In this document: positions 19,196-27,860 of the stretch, piece by piece
Position numbering within the stretch: the first letter of the stretch is position 1
How the letters are laid out: each line of letters begins with the position of its first letter
DNA from: Pasteurella oralis
GTDB lineage: Bacteria > Pseudomonadota > Gammaproteobacteria > Enterobacterales > Pasteurellaceae
NCBI RefSeq assembly: GCF_002850605.1
Contig: NZ_NXGB01000006.1
Span: 62,001 to 126,000 of the forward strand
Reading direction: 5' to 3'
DNA length: 64,000 nucleotides
Translations under genes and position numbers: made by a program
Notes under the pieces: generated by a model
What the model was told of the DNA's origin: nothing
The model's input: only the letters and a program-made list of their open reading frames with translations
Database searches by the model: none

Positions 19196-19413
19196 ATGAT
19201 TTCTTCTTTGTTTGTTTTATTAAATTCTTTTATTTTTAATTTTATTGGTATTTAATACTTTATTTGTTTTCTTGTTGTTCTAGAAAACTATCAAAAAGTG
19301 ATGGACAAAAATTGTACTTTTCAGTAAAACATATCTCATGTTAATTTTTAACATTATTGCAACAACATTATACAAAATAGCATGTTAAATGCGGGTTAAT
19401 TTGAGAGGTGAAA

Positions 19414-21138
19414 ATGAAAAAGTTGTCAGGCGCAGAAATGGTTGTGCAGTCCCTAAGGGATGAAGGCGTTGAATTTTTATTTGGTTATCCTGGTGGCTCA
19501 GTTTTAGATATTTATGATGCGATTCATACATTAGGAGGAATTGAGCATATTTTGGTTCGTCATGAACAAGCAGCCGTACATATGGCGGATGGTTATGCCA
19601 GAGCAACAGGAAAAGTAGGTTGTGTTTTAGTCACATCAGGTCCTGGTGCAACGAATACTATTACTGGGATTGCAACAGCCTACATGGATTCAATTCCAAT
19701 GGTGATACTTTCTGGACAAGTAATGTCAGGTTTAATTGGTAGTGATGCTTTCCAAGAATGTGACATGGTTGGAATTTCCCGCCCTGTTGTTAAACACAGT
19801 TTTCTAGTTAAATCAGCCGAAGAAATTCCAGAAACAATAAAAAAAGCTTTTTACATTGCTGCAACAGGTCGTCCAGGACCCGTTGTGATTGATTTACCAA
19901 AAAATGTTGTCAATCCTGCAAATAAATTTGTTTATCATTATCCAGCAAAGATTGAATTGCGTTCTTATAATCCCACAACACAAGGACATAAGGGGCAAAT
20001 TAAGCGTGCGTTAAAAGCATTATTAGTCGCCAAGAAACCTATATTATTCGTTGGTGGTGGGGCTATTACAGCTAATTGTAGTGAACAATTAATAAGATTT
20101 GCACAGGCATTGAATTTACCAGTCACCTCCTCGTTGATGGGGTTAGGGGCTTATCCAAGTTCGGATAAACAATTCTTAGGTATGCTAGGTATGCATGGTA
20201 CTTATGAAGCAAATAATGCAATGCATCATAGTGATTTAATCTTGGGTATTGGTGTTCGTTTTGATGACCGTACGACTAATAATTTAGCGAAATATTGTCC
20301 AAATGCCAAAGTTATCCATATTGATATTGATCCTACGTCAATTTCAAAAAATGTATCAGCGGCTATTCCAATTGTAGGTAGTGCAGAAAATGTGTTAGCT
20401 GAATTTTTATCTTTATTGGAAGATGATAATTTATTGAAATCACAAACTTCATTAGCAGAGTGGTGGAACGAAATTGAAACTTGGAAAGCGGTAAAATGCT
20501 TATCATTTGAGCGGGATACTCAAGTTATTAAGCCACAGCAGGTTATGGAAGTTGTTTACCGTTTAACTGATGGTGAAGCCTATGTGGCATCAGATGTTGG
20601 GCAGCACCAAATGTTTGCTGCATTGCATTACCCATTTAATCAACCACGTCGTTGGATTAACTCAGGTGGATTGGGCACAATGGGATTTGGTTTACCCGCT
20701 GCTTTAGGTGTGAAATTAGCTTATCCTGACTCGACGGTAGTGTGTGTGACTGGTGATGGGAGTATTCAAATGAATATTCAGGAATTATCAACTGCACAGC
20801 AATATGAAATTCCTATTGTGATCATCAGTTTAAATAATCGTTTCTTAGGTATGGTTAAACAGTGGCAAGATTTGATTTATTCAGGGCGTCATTCGCAGTC
20901 TTATATGAATTCGTTGCCTGATTTTGTCAAATTAGCAGAAGCTTATGGTCATGTAGGTATCCAAATTAATACACCAGATGAATTAGAGCACAAATTAGCT
21001 CAAGCGTTTTCAATGAAAGATAAATTAGTCTTTGTTGATATTAATGTTGATGCGACTGAACATGTTTATCCAATGCAAGTACGTGGTGGAGCAATGAATG
21101 AAATGATTTTAACTAAACCGGAGAATACTCATGCGTAG
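19414..21138 (+). CDS. ilvI: Acetolactate synthase large (catalytic) subunit
   Basis: A 574-residue thiamine-pyrophosphate enzyme for the first common step of valine, leucine and isoleucine synthesis. In order: [15 protein letters not shown] with the catalytic Glu in [20 protein letters not shown] (residues about 25-65), the central FAD-binding domain with [11 protein letters not shown], and the TPP-binding domain with [12 protein letters not shown]. Length matches IlvI. ATG 19414 has GAGAGG six bases upstream; a GTG two codons earlier overlaps that site and is less likely. It overlaps ilvH by 8 bases. The 218 bp between the lysW terminator and this gene is very AT-rich; I see no leader peptide with branched-chain codon runs. 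Confidence 0.96.
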   Translation: MKKLSGAEMVVQSLRDEGVEFLFGYPGGSVLDIYDAIHTLGGIEHILVRHEQAAVHMADGYARATGKVGCVLVTSGPGATNTITGIATAYMDSIPMVILSGQVMSGLIGSDAFQECDMVGISRPVVKHSFLVKSAEEIPETIKKAFYIAATGRPGPVVIDLPKNVVNPANKFVYHYPAKIELRSYNPTTQGHKGQIKRALKALLVAKKPILFVGGGAITANCSEQLIRFAQALNLPVTSSLMGLGAYPSSDKQFLGMLGMHGTYEANNAMHHSDLILGIGVRFDDRTTNNLAKYCPNAKVIHIDIDPTSISKNVSAAIPIVGSAENVLAEFLSLLEDDNLLKSQTSLAEWWNEIETWKAVKCLSFERDTQVIKPQQVMEVVYRLTDGEAYVASDVGQHQMFAALHYPFNQPRRWINSGGLGTMGFGLPAALGVKLAYPDSTVVCVTGDGSIQMNIQELSTAQQYEIPIVIISLNNRFLGMVKQWQDLIYSGRHSQSYMNSLPDFVKLAEAYGHVGIQINTPDELEHKLAQAFSMKDKLVFVDINVDATEHVYPMQVRGGAMNEMILTKPENTHA

Positions 21139-21622
21139 AATCTTATCTGTCTTATTAGAAAACGAATCAGGTGCTTTATCACGTGTTGTTGGGTTATTTT
21201 CGCAACGTGCTTTTAATATTGAAAGTTTAACAGTCGCACCAACAGATGATCCGACATTATCGCGAATGACGATAGAAGCTTATGGCGACGAGCAAGTGCT
21301 TGAACAAATTGAAAAACAATTACATAAACTAGTTGATGTGTTTAAAGTGATTAGCTTAAGCGATTGTGACCATGTTGAACGTGAAGTGCTATTGATTAAA
21401 GTAAGAGCACAAGGAAGTTCTCGTGATGAATTAAAACGTTTGGCTGATATTTATCGCGGTCAAATTGTAGATGTCACAACAAAATCTTATACCATCCAAT
21501 TAACGGGAACGAAGGATAAATTAGATGCATTTATTACAGCGGTCAAAGAAGAAACTTTCATTATTGAGATTGTACGTTCTGGTTTGATAAGCCTTTCTCG
21601 TGGTGAAAAAAATTGTTTATAA
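21131..21622 (+). CDS. ilvH: Acetolactate synthase small regulatory subunit
   Basis: A 163-residue regulatory partner of IlvI. Residues 1-75 form an ACT domain starting [19 protein letters not shown], with the valine-binding region [18 protein letters not shown]. Residues about 85-163 form the second conserved domain. It confers valine feedback inhibition and raises catalytic activity. The start lies within the last codons of ilvI, so translation is coupled, and length is identical to well-studied IlvH proteins. It is followed by an inverted uptake-signal terminator. Confidence 0.97.
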   Translation: MRRILSVLLENESGALSRVVGLFSQRAFNIESLTVAPTDDPTLSRMTIEAYGDEQVLEQIEKQLHKLVDVFKVISLSDCDHVEREVLLIKVRAQGSSRDELKRLADIYRGQIVDVTTKSYTIQLTGTKDKLDAFITAVKEETFIIEIVRSGLISLSRGEKNCL

Positions 21623-21643
21623 CTTAATTGATTGAAATAATTG

Positions 21644-21686
21644 AAAGTGCGGTTAAATTTTCAGGAATTTCACCGCACTTTTTTAT
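21644..21686 (+). terminator. Terminator of ilvIH (inverted uptake-signal pair)
   Basis: AAAGTGCGGT (21644-21653) and ACCGCACTTT (21672-21681) form a 10-bp stem with an 18-base loop, followed by TTTT. Both arms are full uptake signal cores. Confidence 0.85.
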
Positions 21687-21862
21687 TTTGCGAACTAGAT
21701 CAAATATTACACATTTGTATTTTGTTATTTTAAAAAATTAAATATATAATTTTTCTTGTATACATATTTTTACATAATTTTACAAATGGATTGTGCTATT
21801 TATTATTCAGTTTTTTGGTTTGGGGATGACTTGAAAAGCATAATGTATTTTAAGGAGTGAAA

Positions 21863-22846
21863 GTGAAATTAGATGAACTAGCTAAGTTAGCTGGTGTTTC
21901 GCGTACAACAGCCAGCTATGTAGTAAATGGGAAGGCTAAACATTATCGTGTCAGTGACAAAACAATTGAAAAAGTTGAAGAACTGATAAAAAAGTACGAT
22001 TTTAAACCTAATGCAATGGCAGCAGGTTTACGTGCAGGTAAAAGCCACACTATTGGCTTGATTGTACCTGATTTTGAAAATGCCAGTTATGCCAAAATTG
22101 CAAGTCGTTTAGAAGCAGGTTTCCGTGAAAAGGGGTATCAGCTCTTAATTGCTTGTTCTAATGACAATGCAGATAATGAAATTAAATGTGCAAAGCATTT
22201 ATTTCAACGCCAGATAGATGCACTTATTGTTTCAACAGCTTTACCTTCTGATACAGATTTTTATCAACGCTTTGCAGATGTACCAGTTGTGGGGTTTGAT
22301 CGTCGTTTAATGATGAATGAAATGATGCTGCTGACTGACGATGAAGGGGATGCTTACCGTTTAGCTCAGCGTTTAATTAAAGATCATGCAGGTAAACGAG
22401 TATTATTTTTGAGTGCATTACCTGAATTTTCAGTGAGCTATAAACGAGAATTAGGCTTTCGTAATGCATTGAATGGGCAATGTACACCAGTCGATTACCT
22501 TTATGCTAATCAATTTCATAAATTATCAAGTGCAGAAGTATTTAGTCAATGGTTAGATAAAAATGCATTACCAGAAGCAATTTTTGTGACTTCCTTAACT
22601 TTGTTACAAGGCATTTTTCAAGTATTAATTAAGCGCTATAACAGTATTCCAAAAGAACTTGTTATTGCAACTTTTGGTCATCATGAAATGCTCGATGTAT
22701 TAGAAAATAAAGTGATTTGTTGTGTACAGAACCATGAAAAAATAGCTCAATCTTTATTAAATCTTGTGTTACATAAAATGAGAGAAAAGAATATCAAACA
22801 GCCACACGAAGTAATTGTTCGAGAGTTGATCGAATCACGTACTTAA
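21863..22846 (+). CDS. cra: Catabolite repressor/activator, LacI family
   Basis: A 327-residue LacI/GalR regulator closely resembling enterobacterial Cra (FruR). The helix-turn-helix at residues 1-25 reads LDELAKLAGVSRTTASYVVN, and the hinge includes PNAMAAGLRAGKSHTIGL. The periplasmic-binding-like domain (about 60-327) contains YQLLIACSNDNADNE and FLSALPEFSVSY. Cra senses fructose 1-phosphate or fructose 1,6-bisphosphate and controls central carbon genes. I chose GTG 21863 because AAGGAG ends six bases before it and the protein then begins exactly like Cra; an in-frame GTG two codons earlier overlaps the ribosome site. Its stop overlaps that of convergent sanA by three bases. Confidence 0.93.
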   Translation: MKLDELAKLAGVSRTTASYVVNGKAKHYRVSDKTIEKVEELIKKYDFKPNAMAAGLRAGKSHTIGLIVPDFENASYAKIASRLEAGFREKGYQLLIACSNDNADNEIKCAKHLFQRQIDALIVSTALPSDTDFYQRFADVPVVGFDRRLMMNEMMLLTDDEGDAYRLAQRLIKDHAGKRVLFLSALPEFSVSYKRELGFRNALNGQCTPVDYLYANQFHKLSSAEVFSQWLDKNALPEAIFVTSLTLLQGIFQVLIKRYNSIPKELVIATFGHHEMLDVLENKVICCVQNHEKIAQSLLNLVLHKMREKNIKQPHEVIVRELIESRT

Positions 22847-23556
22847 GACAACTGATTGCTTAGTTCGAATTCCACAATGGGTACGGTTGTAGGCGATGGT
22901 AAAGGTTCTGGCTCACCGAGAAAATGTGGTTTTTTTTCCATTAAGAGATCAAATATCGCCAGTATTCGCGCAAAAAACTCACGAAAACGGACAAAATAAT
23001 GACCATGAGGGTACTCAGCAGCGAAACAAATTGCATCAATATCATGATATTTAGCGATAAATAAAGCACGTTCACAATGAAATTTCTGTGTAATAATTGT
23101 AAATGAATGTGCTTTAAATACTTGTTCAGCACGTATTACTGAATCTAAAGTGCGAAATCCAGCAAAATCCATATACATAAATTCTTGTGGTATTCCCATT
23201 TTACGTAAATCTTTAAACATATTACGTGGTTCATTATATTGGCTCGTACGGTTATCCCCACTTAATAATAAATAATCGATTTTACGTGCAGAAAAGACCT
23301 CGTAGGCAGAAAGCAGCCGATTATGATAGAACAAGTTCAATGTATTTTTGTCGAAATATTTCGATGTGCCAAGCACTACGCCATAGGGTCTATAAGGTAA
23401 TTTATTAACGTCAGTATAAATATTTTGCCGAACATAAAAGCTAATTGCTTGATCGATTAAGATTAATAGCGCGATAAAAGATGACAAACCAATAAGCAAA
23501 TAGCGAATTAATCGCTTCAAGTATTGGGGAGAGAGGAAAGCAAAAATAGATGTCAT
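22843..23556 (-). CDS. sanA: SanA/YdcF-family envelope protein (DUF218)
   Basis: A 237-residue protein with one N-terminal membrane segment (LLIGLSSFIALLILIDQAI, about residues 19-37) and a periplasmic DUF218 domain. Typical features are the strand-turn VVLGTSKYF, the Asn/Arg motif LLSGDNRTSQYNEP, MYMDFAGFRTLDSVIRA and TQKFHCERALFIA. SanA-type proteins affect envelope permeability (vancomycin exclusion at high temperature in E. coli); the biochemical activity is unclear. The C-terminus is a proline-rich tail. It is convergent with cra, the coding ends overlapping by four bases. The start has no strong ribosome site, so it could be a few codons off. Confidence 0.85.
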   Translation of the reverse strand: MTSIFAFLSPQYLKRLIRYLLIGLSSFIALLILIDQAISFYVRQNIYTDVNKLPYRPYGVVLGTSKYFDKNTLNLFYHNRLLSAYEVFSARKIDYLLLSGDNRTSQYNEPRNMFKDLRKMGIPQEFMYMDFAGFRTLDSVIRAEQVFKAHSFTIITQKFHCERALFIAKYHDIDAICFAAEYPHGHYFVRFREFFARILAIFDLLMEKKPHFLGEPEPLPSPTTVPIVEFELSNQLS

Positions 23557-23640
23557 TTTGAAGCTATCATTACTGTTTGGGAATTAAGCTTCACCATAAT
23601 GAAAAAAGAGTTGAAGTGCAAGCTGAATTTTAGTAGATTT

Positions 23641-23664
23641 ATACGTAAAGACGTTTAGATGTCT
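23641..23664. promoter_or_regulatory. MetJ-type operator (tandem met boxes) upstream of metX
   Basis: AGACGTTT (23649-23656) and AGATGTCT (23657-23664) are adjacent, each matching seven of eight bases of the MetJ box AGACGTCT. A weaker third box occupies 23641-23648. MetJ binds two or more tandem boxes. The site is 64 bases upstream of metX, so methionine repression is likely. Confidence 0.75.
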
Positions 23665-23727
23665 AAAATTGAATGATATTAAAAACAAACATTACTGTAA
23701 TAATGATAATAAAATACAGGCGGTAGC

Positions 23728-24804
23728 ATGACAGTACAGAAGGTAACACTGTTTACAGAAGAAGGATTTCCTTTAAGCTTAGGCGGTAAACTGAAACAGG
23801 TTGATGTAGCATATCAAACTTATGGTGTACTGGATGCTAATAAAAGTAATGCAGTATTAATTTGTCACGCTTTAACTGGTGATGCTCAGCCTTATTTTGC
23901 TGATAAGACACAGCAAGGTTGGTGGCAAAGCTTTATGGGAGAAGGATTAGCATTAGATACTTCTCGCTATTTTTTTATTTGCTCTAATGTATTAGGTGGC
24001 TGTCAAGGTACGACAGGTCCATCATCGATTAATCCTGATACGAATAAACCCTATGGTAGTCAATTTCCAAATATTATTGTGCAAGATATGGTAAAGCTAC
24101 AAAAAGCTTTATTGGATCATCTTGATATACCTCGTTTACATGCTGTTGTTGGTGGTTCTTTTGGGGGGATGCAAGCGACACAATGGGCGATTGATTACCC
24201 TGATCTTGTCAATAATGTGATTAATTTATGTTCATCCTTGTTATGTAGCGCAGAGGCTATTGGTTTTAATCATGTTATGCGTCAAGCAGTGATTAATGAT
24301 CCTTATTTTAATCATGGAGATTATTATGAACATCAACCTCCAGAACGTGGATTGACTATTGCACGTATGTTAGGAATGCTCACTTATCGTACTGATTTAC
24401 AGCTAACCAAAGCCTTTGGGCGAGCAATAAAATCAGAAGCACAATTTTGGGGGGATTATTTTCAAGTTGAATCTTATTTAAGTTATCAGGGGAAAAAATT
24501 TTTGGGACGTTTTGATGCAAATAGTTATCTCCATTTGTTGAGAGCGCTAGATTTATATGATCCTAGTCGGGATTATCAGAATATGCATGCTGCATTATCC
24601 AGAATTACAGCGCGTTATACTTTAGTTGCAGTTGAAAATGATCAATTGTTTAAATTAGCTGAATTGCATAAGAGCAAGGCACTACTGGAGCAAAGTGGGG
24701 TCGATTTGAATTATTATGAGTTTACTTCTGATTATGGACATGACGCTTTTTTAGTCGATTATACCTTATTTGAAAGTAAGATTCGTGATGGTTTAGCAGA
24801 GTAG
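23728..24804 (+). CDS. metX: Homoserine O-acetyltransferase
   Basis: A 358-residue alpha/beta hydrolase-fold acyltransferase that acetylates homoserine from acetyl-CoA, committing it to methionine. The nucleophile Ser144 is in [15 protein letters not shown]. The catalytic Asp is in AVENDQLF and the His in YGHDAFLVD near the C-terminus. Other family blocks are [11 protein letters not shown] and [15 protein letters not shown] MetJ-type operator lies directly upstream. The next methionine gene in the window is metC at 51.6 kb, which is not linked. A serine O-acetyltransferase role occurs in some relatives, but homoserine is the likely substrate here. Confidence 0.93.
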   Translation: MTVQKVTLFTEEGFPLSLGGKLKQVDVAYQTYGVLDANKSNAVLICHALTGDAQPYFADKTQQGWWQSFMGEGLALDTSRYFFICSNVLGGCQGTTGPSSINPDTNKPYGSQFPNIIVQDMVKLQKALLDHLDIPRLHAVVGGSFGGMQATQWAIDYPDLVNNVINLCSSLLCSAEAIGFNHVMRQAVINDPYFNHGDYYEHQPPERGLTIARMLGMLTYRTDLQLTKAFGRAIKSEAQFWGDYFQVESYLSYQGKKFLGRFDANSYLHLLRALDLYDPSRDYQNMHAALSRITARYTLVAVENDQLFKLAELHKSKALLEQSGVDLNYYEFTSDYGHDAFLVDYTLFESKIRDGLAE

Positions 24805-25002
24805 AACAGTATGGTTTCTATTTTTAAAAATGATAAAGTTAGCATATAAAAGTCCGCGAATTAAGCTGCTACCTGAAAAATAATGAAAGTGAAAATAGGT
24901 ACGATTTGAATATGATCAGAAATTGTATCAATGAGATAGTTTAATCTCCCTAAGAATGGGCTAGAGTATTGAAAGTACCAATAGATGAGCTGCTTCATTG
25001 AT

Positions 25003-25497
25003 TTAAATGATTGCTTTTGAGTTTACAACTTTCATTTGGTGTGACTCGAATTGTTGGGCAAGTTCAGCAAGTTTTATTCCATTTGGAAGTACTAATGTTG
25101 GGGCAATTTCAAATAGAGGCACAATCACAAATTCACGGTTATGCATATCATAATGAGGAATAGTCAAACTCGTTGTCTGTATAACATCCTTATCATAAAG
25201 CAAGATATCCAGATCGAGAGTACGTTCTCCCCAACGACGTAAACGCACACGTCCTTGAGTATTTTCAATTTGTTGTAAATACTCAAGTAATGTATGTGCA
25301 GGAAGCACTGTCTGTAAATAGGCAACAGCATTCACATAATCAGGTTGATCTTGTGGACCAAGCGGCTTACTTTGGTAAAACGAACTTGATTTGACTAATT
25401 GAGTATGAGGCAACTGACTAATCGCTTTTAATGCGGCATTGAGTTGATCAATTGGCGTATTTAAATTACTTCCTAGTGCAATATAAACAGGCTTCAT
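25003..25497 (-). CDS. folK: 2-amino-4-hydroxy-6-hydroxymethyldihydropteridine diphosphokinase
   Basis: A 164-residue HPPK of folate synthesis that transfers pyrophosphate from ATP to the hydroxymethyl-pterin. Signature elements are IALGSNLNTPIDQLN at the N-terminus, YVNAVAYLQT, and the ATP/Mg site RWGERTLDLDILLYD followed by LTIPHYDMHNREFVIVPL. Length matches the single-domain bacterial enzyme. It lies 21 bp after pcnB on the same strand, the conserved pcnB-folK pair, so it is probably translated from the pcnB transcript. The 198 bp between folK and metX, which converge here, shows no clear hairpin. Confidence 0.96.
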   Translation of the reverse strand: MKPVYIALGSNLNTPIDQLNAALKAISQLPHTQLVKSSSFYQSKPLGPQDQPDYVNAVAYLQTVLPAHTLLEYLQQIENTQGRVRLRRWGERTLDLDILLYDKDVIQTTSLTIPHYDMHNREFVIVPLFEIAPTLVLPNGIKLAELAQQFESHQMKVVNSKAII

Positions 25498-25518
25498 TTT
25501 ATAGCATCTCTTACTTTT

Positions 25519-27009
25519 TTATTGTAACGGTTTTGGTTTGCGACGCTTTCTAGAACGATAATATTTTTTCTTCGGTTTTGGATGCAAACGTTGCTGCTCT
25601 TGCACTAATAAATCGCGTTGTTCTAAGTTACTAAACTGATACTCATGCCACCAAGTTGCAAGCTCAATAGCTTCACCGCCTTCGATTTCTGCGCGCATAA
25701 CCAGTAAATCAAATGCAGCACGGAATTTAGGGTGTTCCATTGTACGTACTGGATTATGTCCTGTGCGTTTTAACAATTGTAATTGTAAAAACCAAATATC
25801 ACGAATGACAGCCGTGTGCCTACGTGGCGCGGCAAGTGTGGTACAAAAAATATCTAAAAGCTCATTACTTGCTAGTGCATAAGCATCATGATTATTTAAC
25901 CCACCTTCATTTTTAAGCATTTCTATCTGTTCTCGTAGGGGATACCAAAAAAACGCAGCAAATAAAAAAGCAGGATTAATCCGTAAGTTATCAGCAACAC
26001 GTTCGTCTGTTGAAGTGAGTGCTTTTAAAATCATACGTTCGGCAAAACTGTCCCCTTTCTCGGTGAAATAAGATATTAGTGCAGGAAATAGCTGTTCAAA
26101 TAAACCATATTCACGTAATAATTGGTAAGTTTTTACGCCATGACCAGTCTGTAGTAATTTTAAGCTTTCATCAAATAAACGAGCTGGCGGAATATTTTTA
26201 AGTAAATGTGCTAGTTGCTGAATAGGCAACTCGCTTGGTTTTTCTAAGAACATGTCTAGTTTTGCCATGAAGCGAATGGCACGTAACATGCGAACAGGAT
26301 CTTCCTGATAACGTGTCGCAGGATCACCAATTAAGCGTAATTTACCCGCTTTAAGATCTTCAATCCCGTTAAAATAGTCACGTAAAGTATTATCTTGTGG
26401 ATTATAATAAAGTGCATTAACAGTAAAATCACGGCGTTCTGCATCTTGTTCAAGCGTACCATAAACATTATCGCGCAATAACATGCCTTGTTCACTTTGT
26501 TTTGCATGATTTTCATTACGACTTTCATTATGATTGGCACGGAAAGTTGCCACTTCAATAACATCTCGACCAAACATAATGTGCGCAAGACGGAAACGGC
26601 GACCAACTAAGCGGCATTGACGCTGAAAAAGTGTTTGAATTTGTTCAGGACGCGCATTGGTAACCACATCAAAATCTTTTGGGTGTTTACCAAGTAATAA
26701 ATCTCTTAAACAGCCACCGACGATATAAGCTTCAAATCCTTGACGGTGTAGTTTTTCTACGACAGTTAATGCATTACGATTAATCATACGTGGCGTAATA
26801 CCATGTAGAGATGCTTTGATCACGTGCTTGTTGTAGTGATAAGAAGTCTTAGGTTGTGTTGTGGTAGGCGTGTCATGCTGAATAAAAGCGGATGAAACTT
26901 GTTCAGCTTGTGTTGTTCTTGATTTTGAATGAGTAGAATCTGCTTTTTCTCGTTTAACTAAATACGCTTTTGTTTTTTTATTAAACAGATTTTTGATGTA
27001 CTTTAAAAT
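25519..27009 (-). CDS. pcnB: Poly(A) polymerase I, probable AUU start
   Basis: A 496-residue polynucleotide adenylyltransferase that adds poly(A) tails and promotes RNA decay. The nucleotidyltransferase head has GGCLRDLLLGKHPKDFDVVT with its Gly-Gly, Arg-Asp and Asp-x-Asp residues, then the RRFRLAHIMFGRDVIEVATF block. RNA-binding domains follow, and the C-terminal tail is strongly basic (KPKKKYYRSRKRRKPK). No ATG occurs before the conserved region. A TTG opens the frame at 27024, but GAGG followed six bases later by ATT at 27009 gives an N-terminus (M-LKYIKNLF) that lines up with E. coli PcnB, itself reported to start at AUU. I therefore place the start at 27009. The neighbours dksA and folK match the enterobacterial order. 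Confidence 0.9.
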   Translation of the reverse strand: MLKYIKNLFNKKTKAYLVKREKADSTHSKSRTTQAEQVSSAFIQHDTPTTTQPKTSYHYNKHVIKASLHGITPRMINRNALTVVEKLHRQGFEAYIVGGCLRDLLLGKHPKDFDVVTNARPEQIQTLFQRQCRLVGRRFRLAHIMFGRDVIEVATFRANHNESRNENHAKQSEQGMLLRDNVYGTLEQDAERRDFTVNALYYNPQDNTLRDYFNGIEDLKAGKLRLIGDPATRYQEDPVRMLRAIRFMAKLDMFLEKPSELPIQQLAHLLKNIPPARLFDESLKLLQTGHGVKTYQLLREYGLFEQLFPALISYFTEKGDSFAERMILKALTSTDERVADNLRINPAFLFAAFFWYPLREQIEMLKNEGGLNNHDAYALASNELLDIFCTTLAAPRRHTAVIRDIWFLQLQLLKRTGHNPVRTMEHPKFRAAFDLLVMRAEIEGGEAIELATWWHEYQFSNLEQRDLLVQEQQRLHPKPKKKYYRSRKRRKPKPLQ

Positions 27010-27045
27010 AATAGACCTCGTCAAGGTAATTTTGCTTTCCAGTTA

Positions 27046-27072
27046 AAAGTGCGGTAAAAATCACCGCACTTT
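27046..27072 (-). terminator. Terminator after dksA (inverted uptake-signal pair)
   Basis: AAAGTGCGGT (27046-27055) and ACCGCACTTT (27063-27072) form a 10-bp stem with a short loop. It lies between dksA and pcnB, both on the minus strand, so it ends or attenuates dksA transcripts before pcnB. Confidence 0.75.
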
Positions 27073-27127
27073 ACTTTAAATCTTGTTTATTCTAATTCTA
27101 TGTTTGTGTTGAAGTTAAAAATTAGGT

Positions 27128-27565
27128 TTAACCAATCATTTGCTTTTCACGGATCTCAGCCAGTGTTTTACAGTCGATACAGAGATCTGCTGTAGGGCGA
27201 GCTTCTAAACGACGAATGCCGATTTCAATACCGCAAGAGTCACAATAACCAAAATCACCTGTTTCAAGTTTTTTCAAGGTATTTTCAATTTTTTTCATGA
27301 GTTTTCTTTCACGATCTCTTGTACGCAACTCTAAGCTAAACTCTTCTTCCTGCGTGGCGCGATCAGCTGGATCAGGGAAGTTGGATGCTTCATCTTGCAT
27401 GTGTGCGACAGTACGGCTCGCTTCTTCTACAATTTGATCATGCCATGCTTGTAGAATTTTTTTGAAGTGAAGCAATTGTGCTTCATTCATGTACTCTTCG
27501 CCTACTTTTTCTTTATAAGGCTCAACACCAGCTAGGGCTAATATACTTAAAGAGGATTTAGACAT
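27128..27565 (-). CDS. dksA: RNA polymerase-binding transcription factor DksA
   Basis: A 145-residue DksA that binds the RNA polymerase secondary channel and works with ppGpp to adjust rRNA and amino-acid promoters. The coiled-coil tip contains [14 protein letters not shown], carrying the functional Asp-x2-Asp-x-Ala motif. The zinc finger has four cysteines in [13 protein letters not shown] and ADLCIDCK. The N-terminus [20 protein letters not shown] matches E. coli DksA minus its first few residues. The start has AGGAGATACCC upstream. Neighbours pcnB and folK are the usual ones, but gluQ, present between dksA and pcnB in E. coli, is absent. Confidence 0.98.
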   Translation of the reverse strand: MSKSSLSILALAGVEPYKEKVGEEYMNEAQLLHFKKILQAWHDQIVEEASRTVAHMQDEASNFPDPADRATQEEEFSLELRTRDRERKLMKKIENTLKKLETGDFGYCDSCGIEIGIRRLEARPTADLCIDCKTLAEIREKQMIG

Positions 27566-27860
27566 TGGGTATCTCCTAATAAAAAGTCGTCCATTTAACG
27601 GTTGAAATTACATTATTCACACGCATTGGCGTTGATTCGTTCAGTTTAAAATTACCTGTAAAGATGTTAGGCATTTTAAAAAGCGTTATAAATAGCAGAA
27701 CTCATCTTAATTATCAAATAAATTTACCTGATATTACAATTTTTAGTGAAATAAATCTGATTTTTGCGATCTCGCTTGCAAAACCAGCTTAATAACCGAG
27801 AAAAACACTCGTGAAATGCTCATGCTTTTCTTTTTATATGTCGATAAAAGAGTAGGGTTA

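Noticed and set aside
24805-25002. Possible small gene between metX and folK
   Set aside because: The 198-bp gap shows no open frame with a ribosome site and no hairpin strong enough to report.
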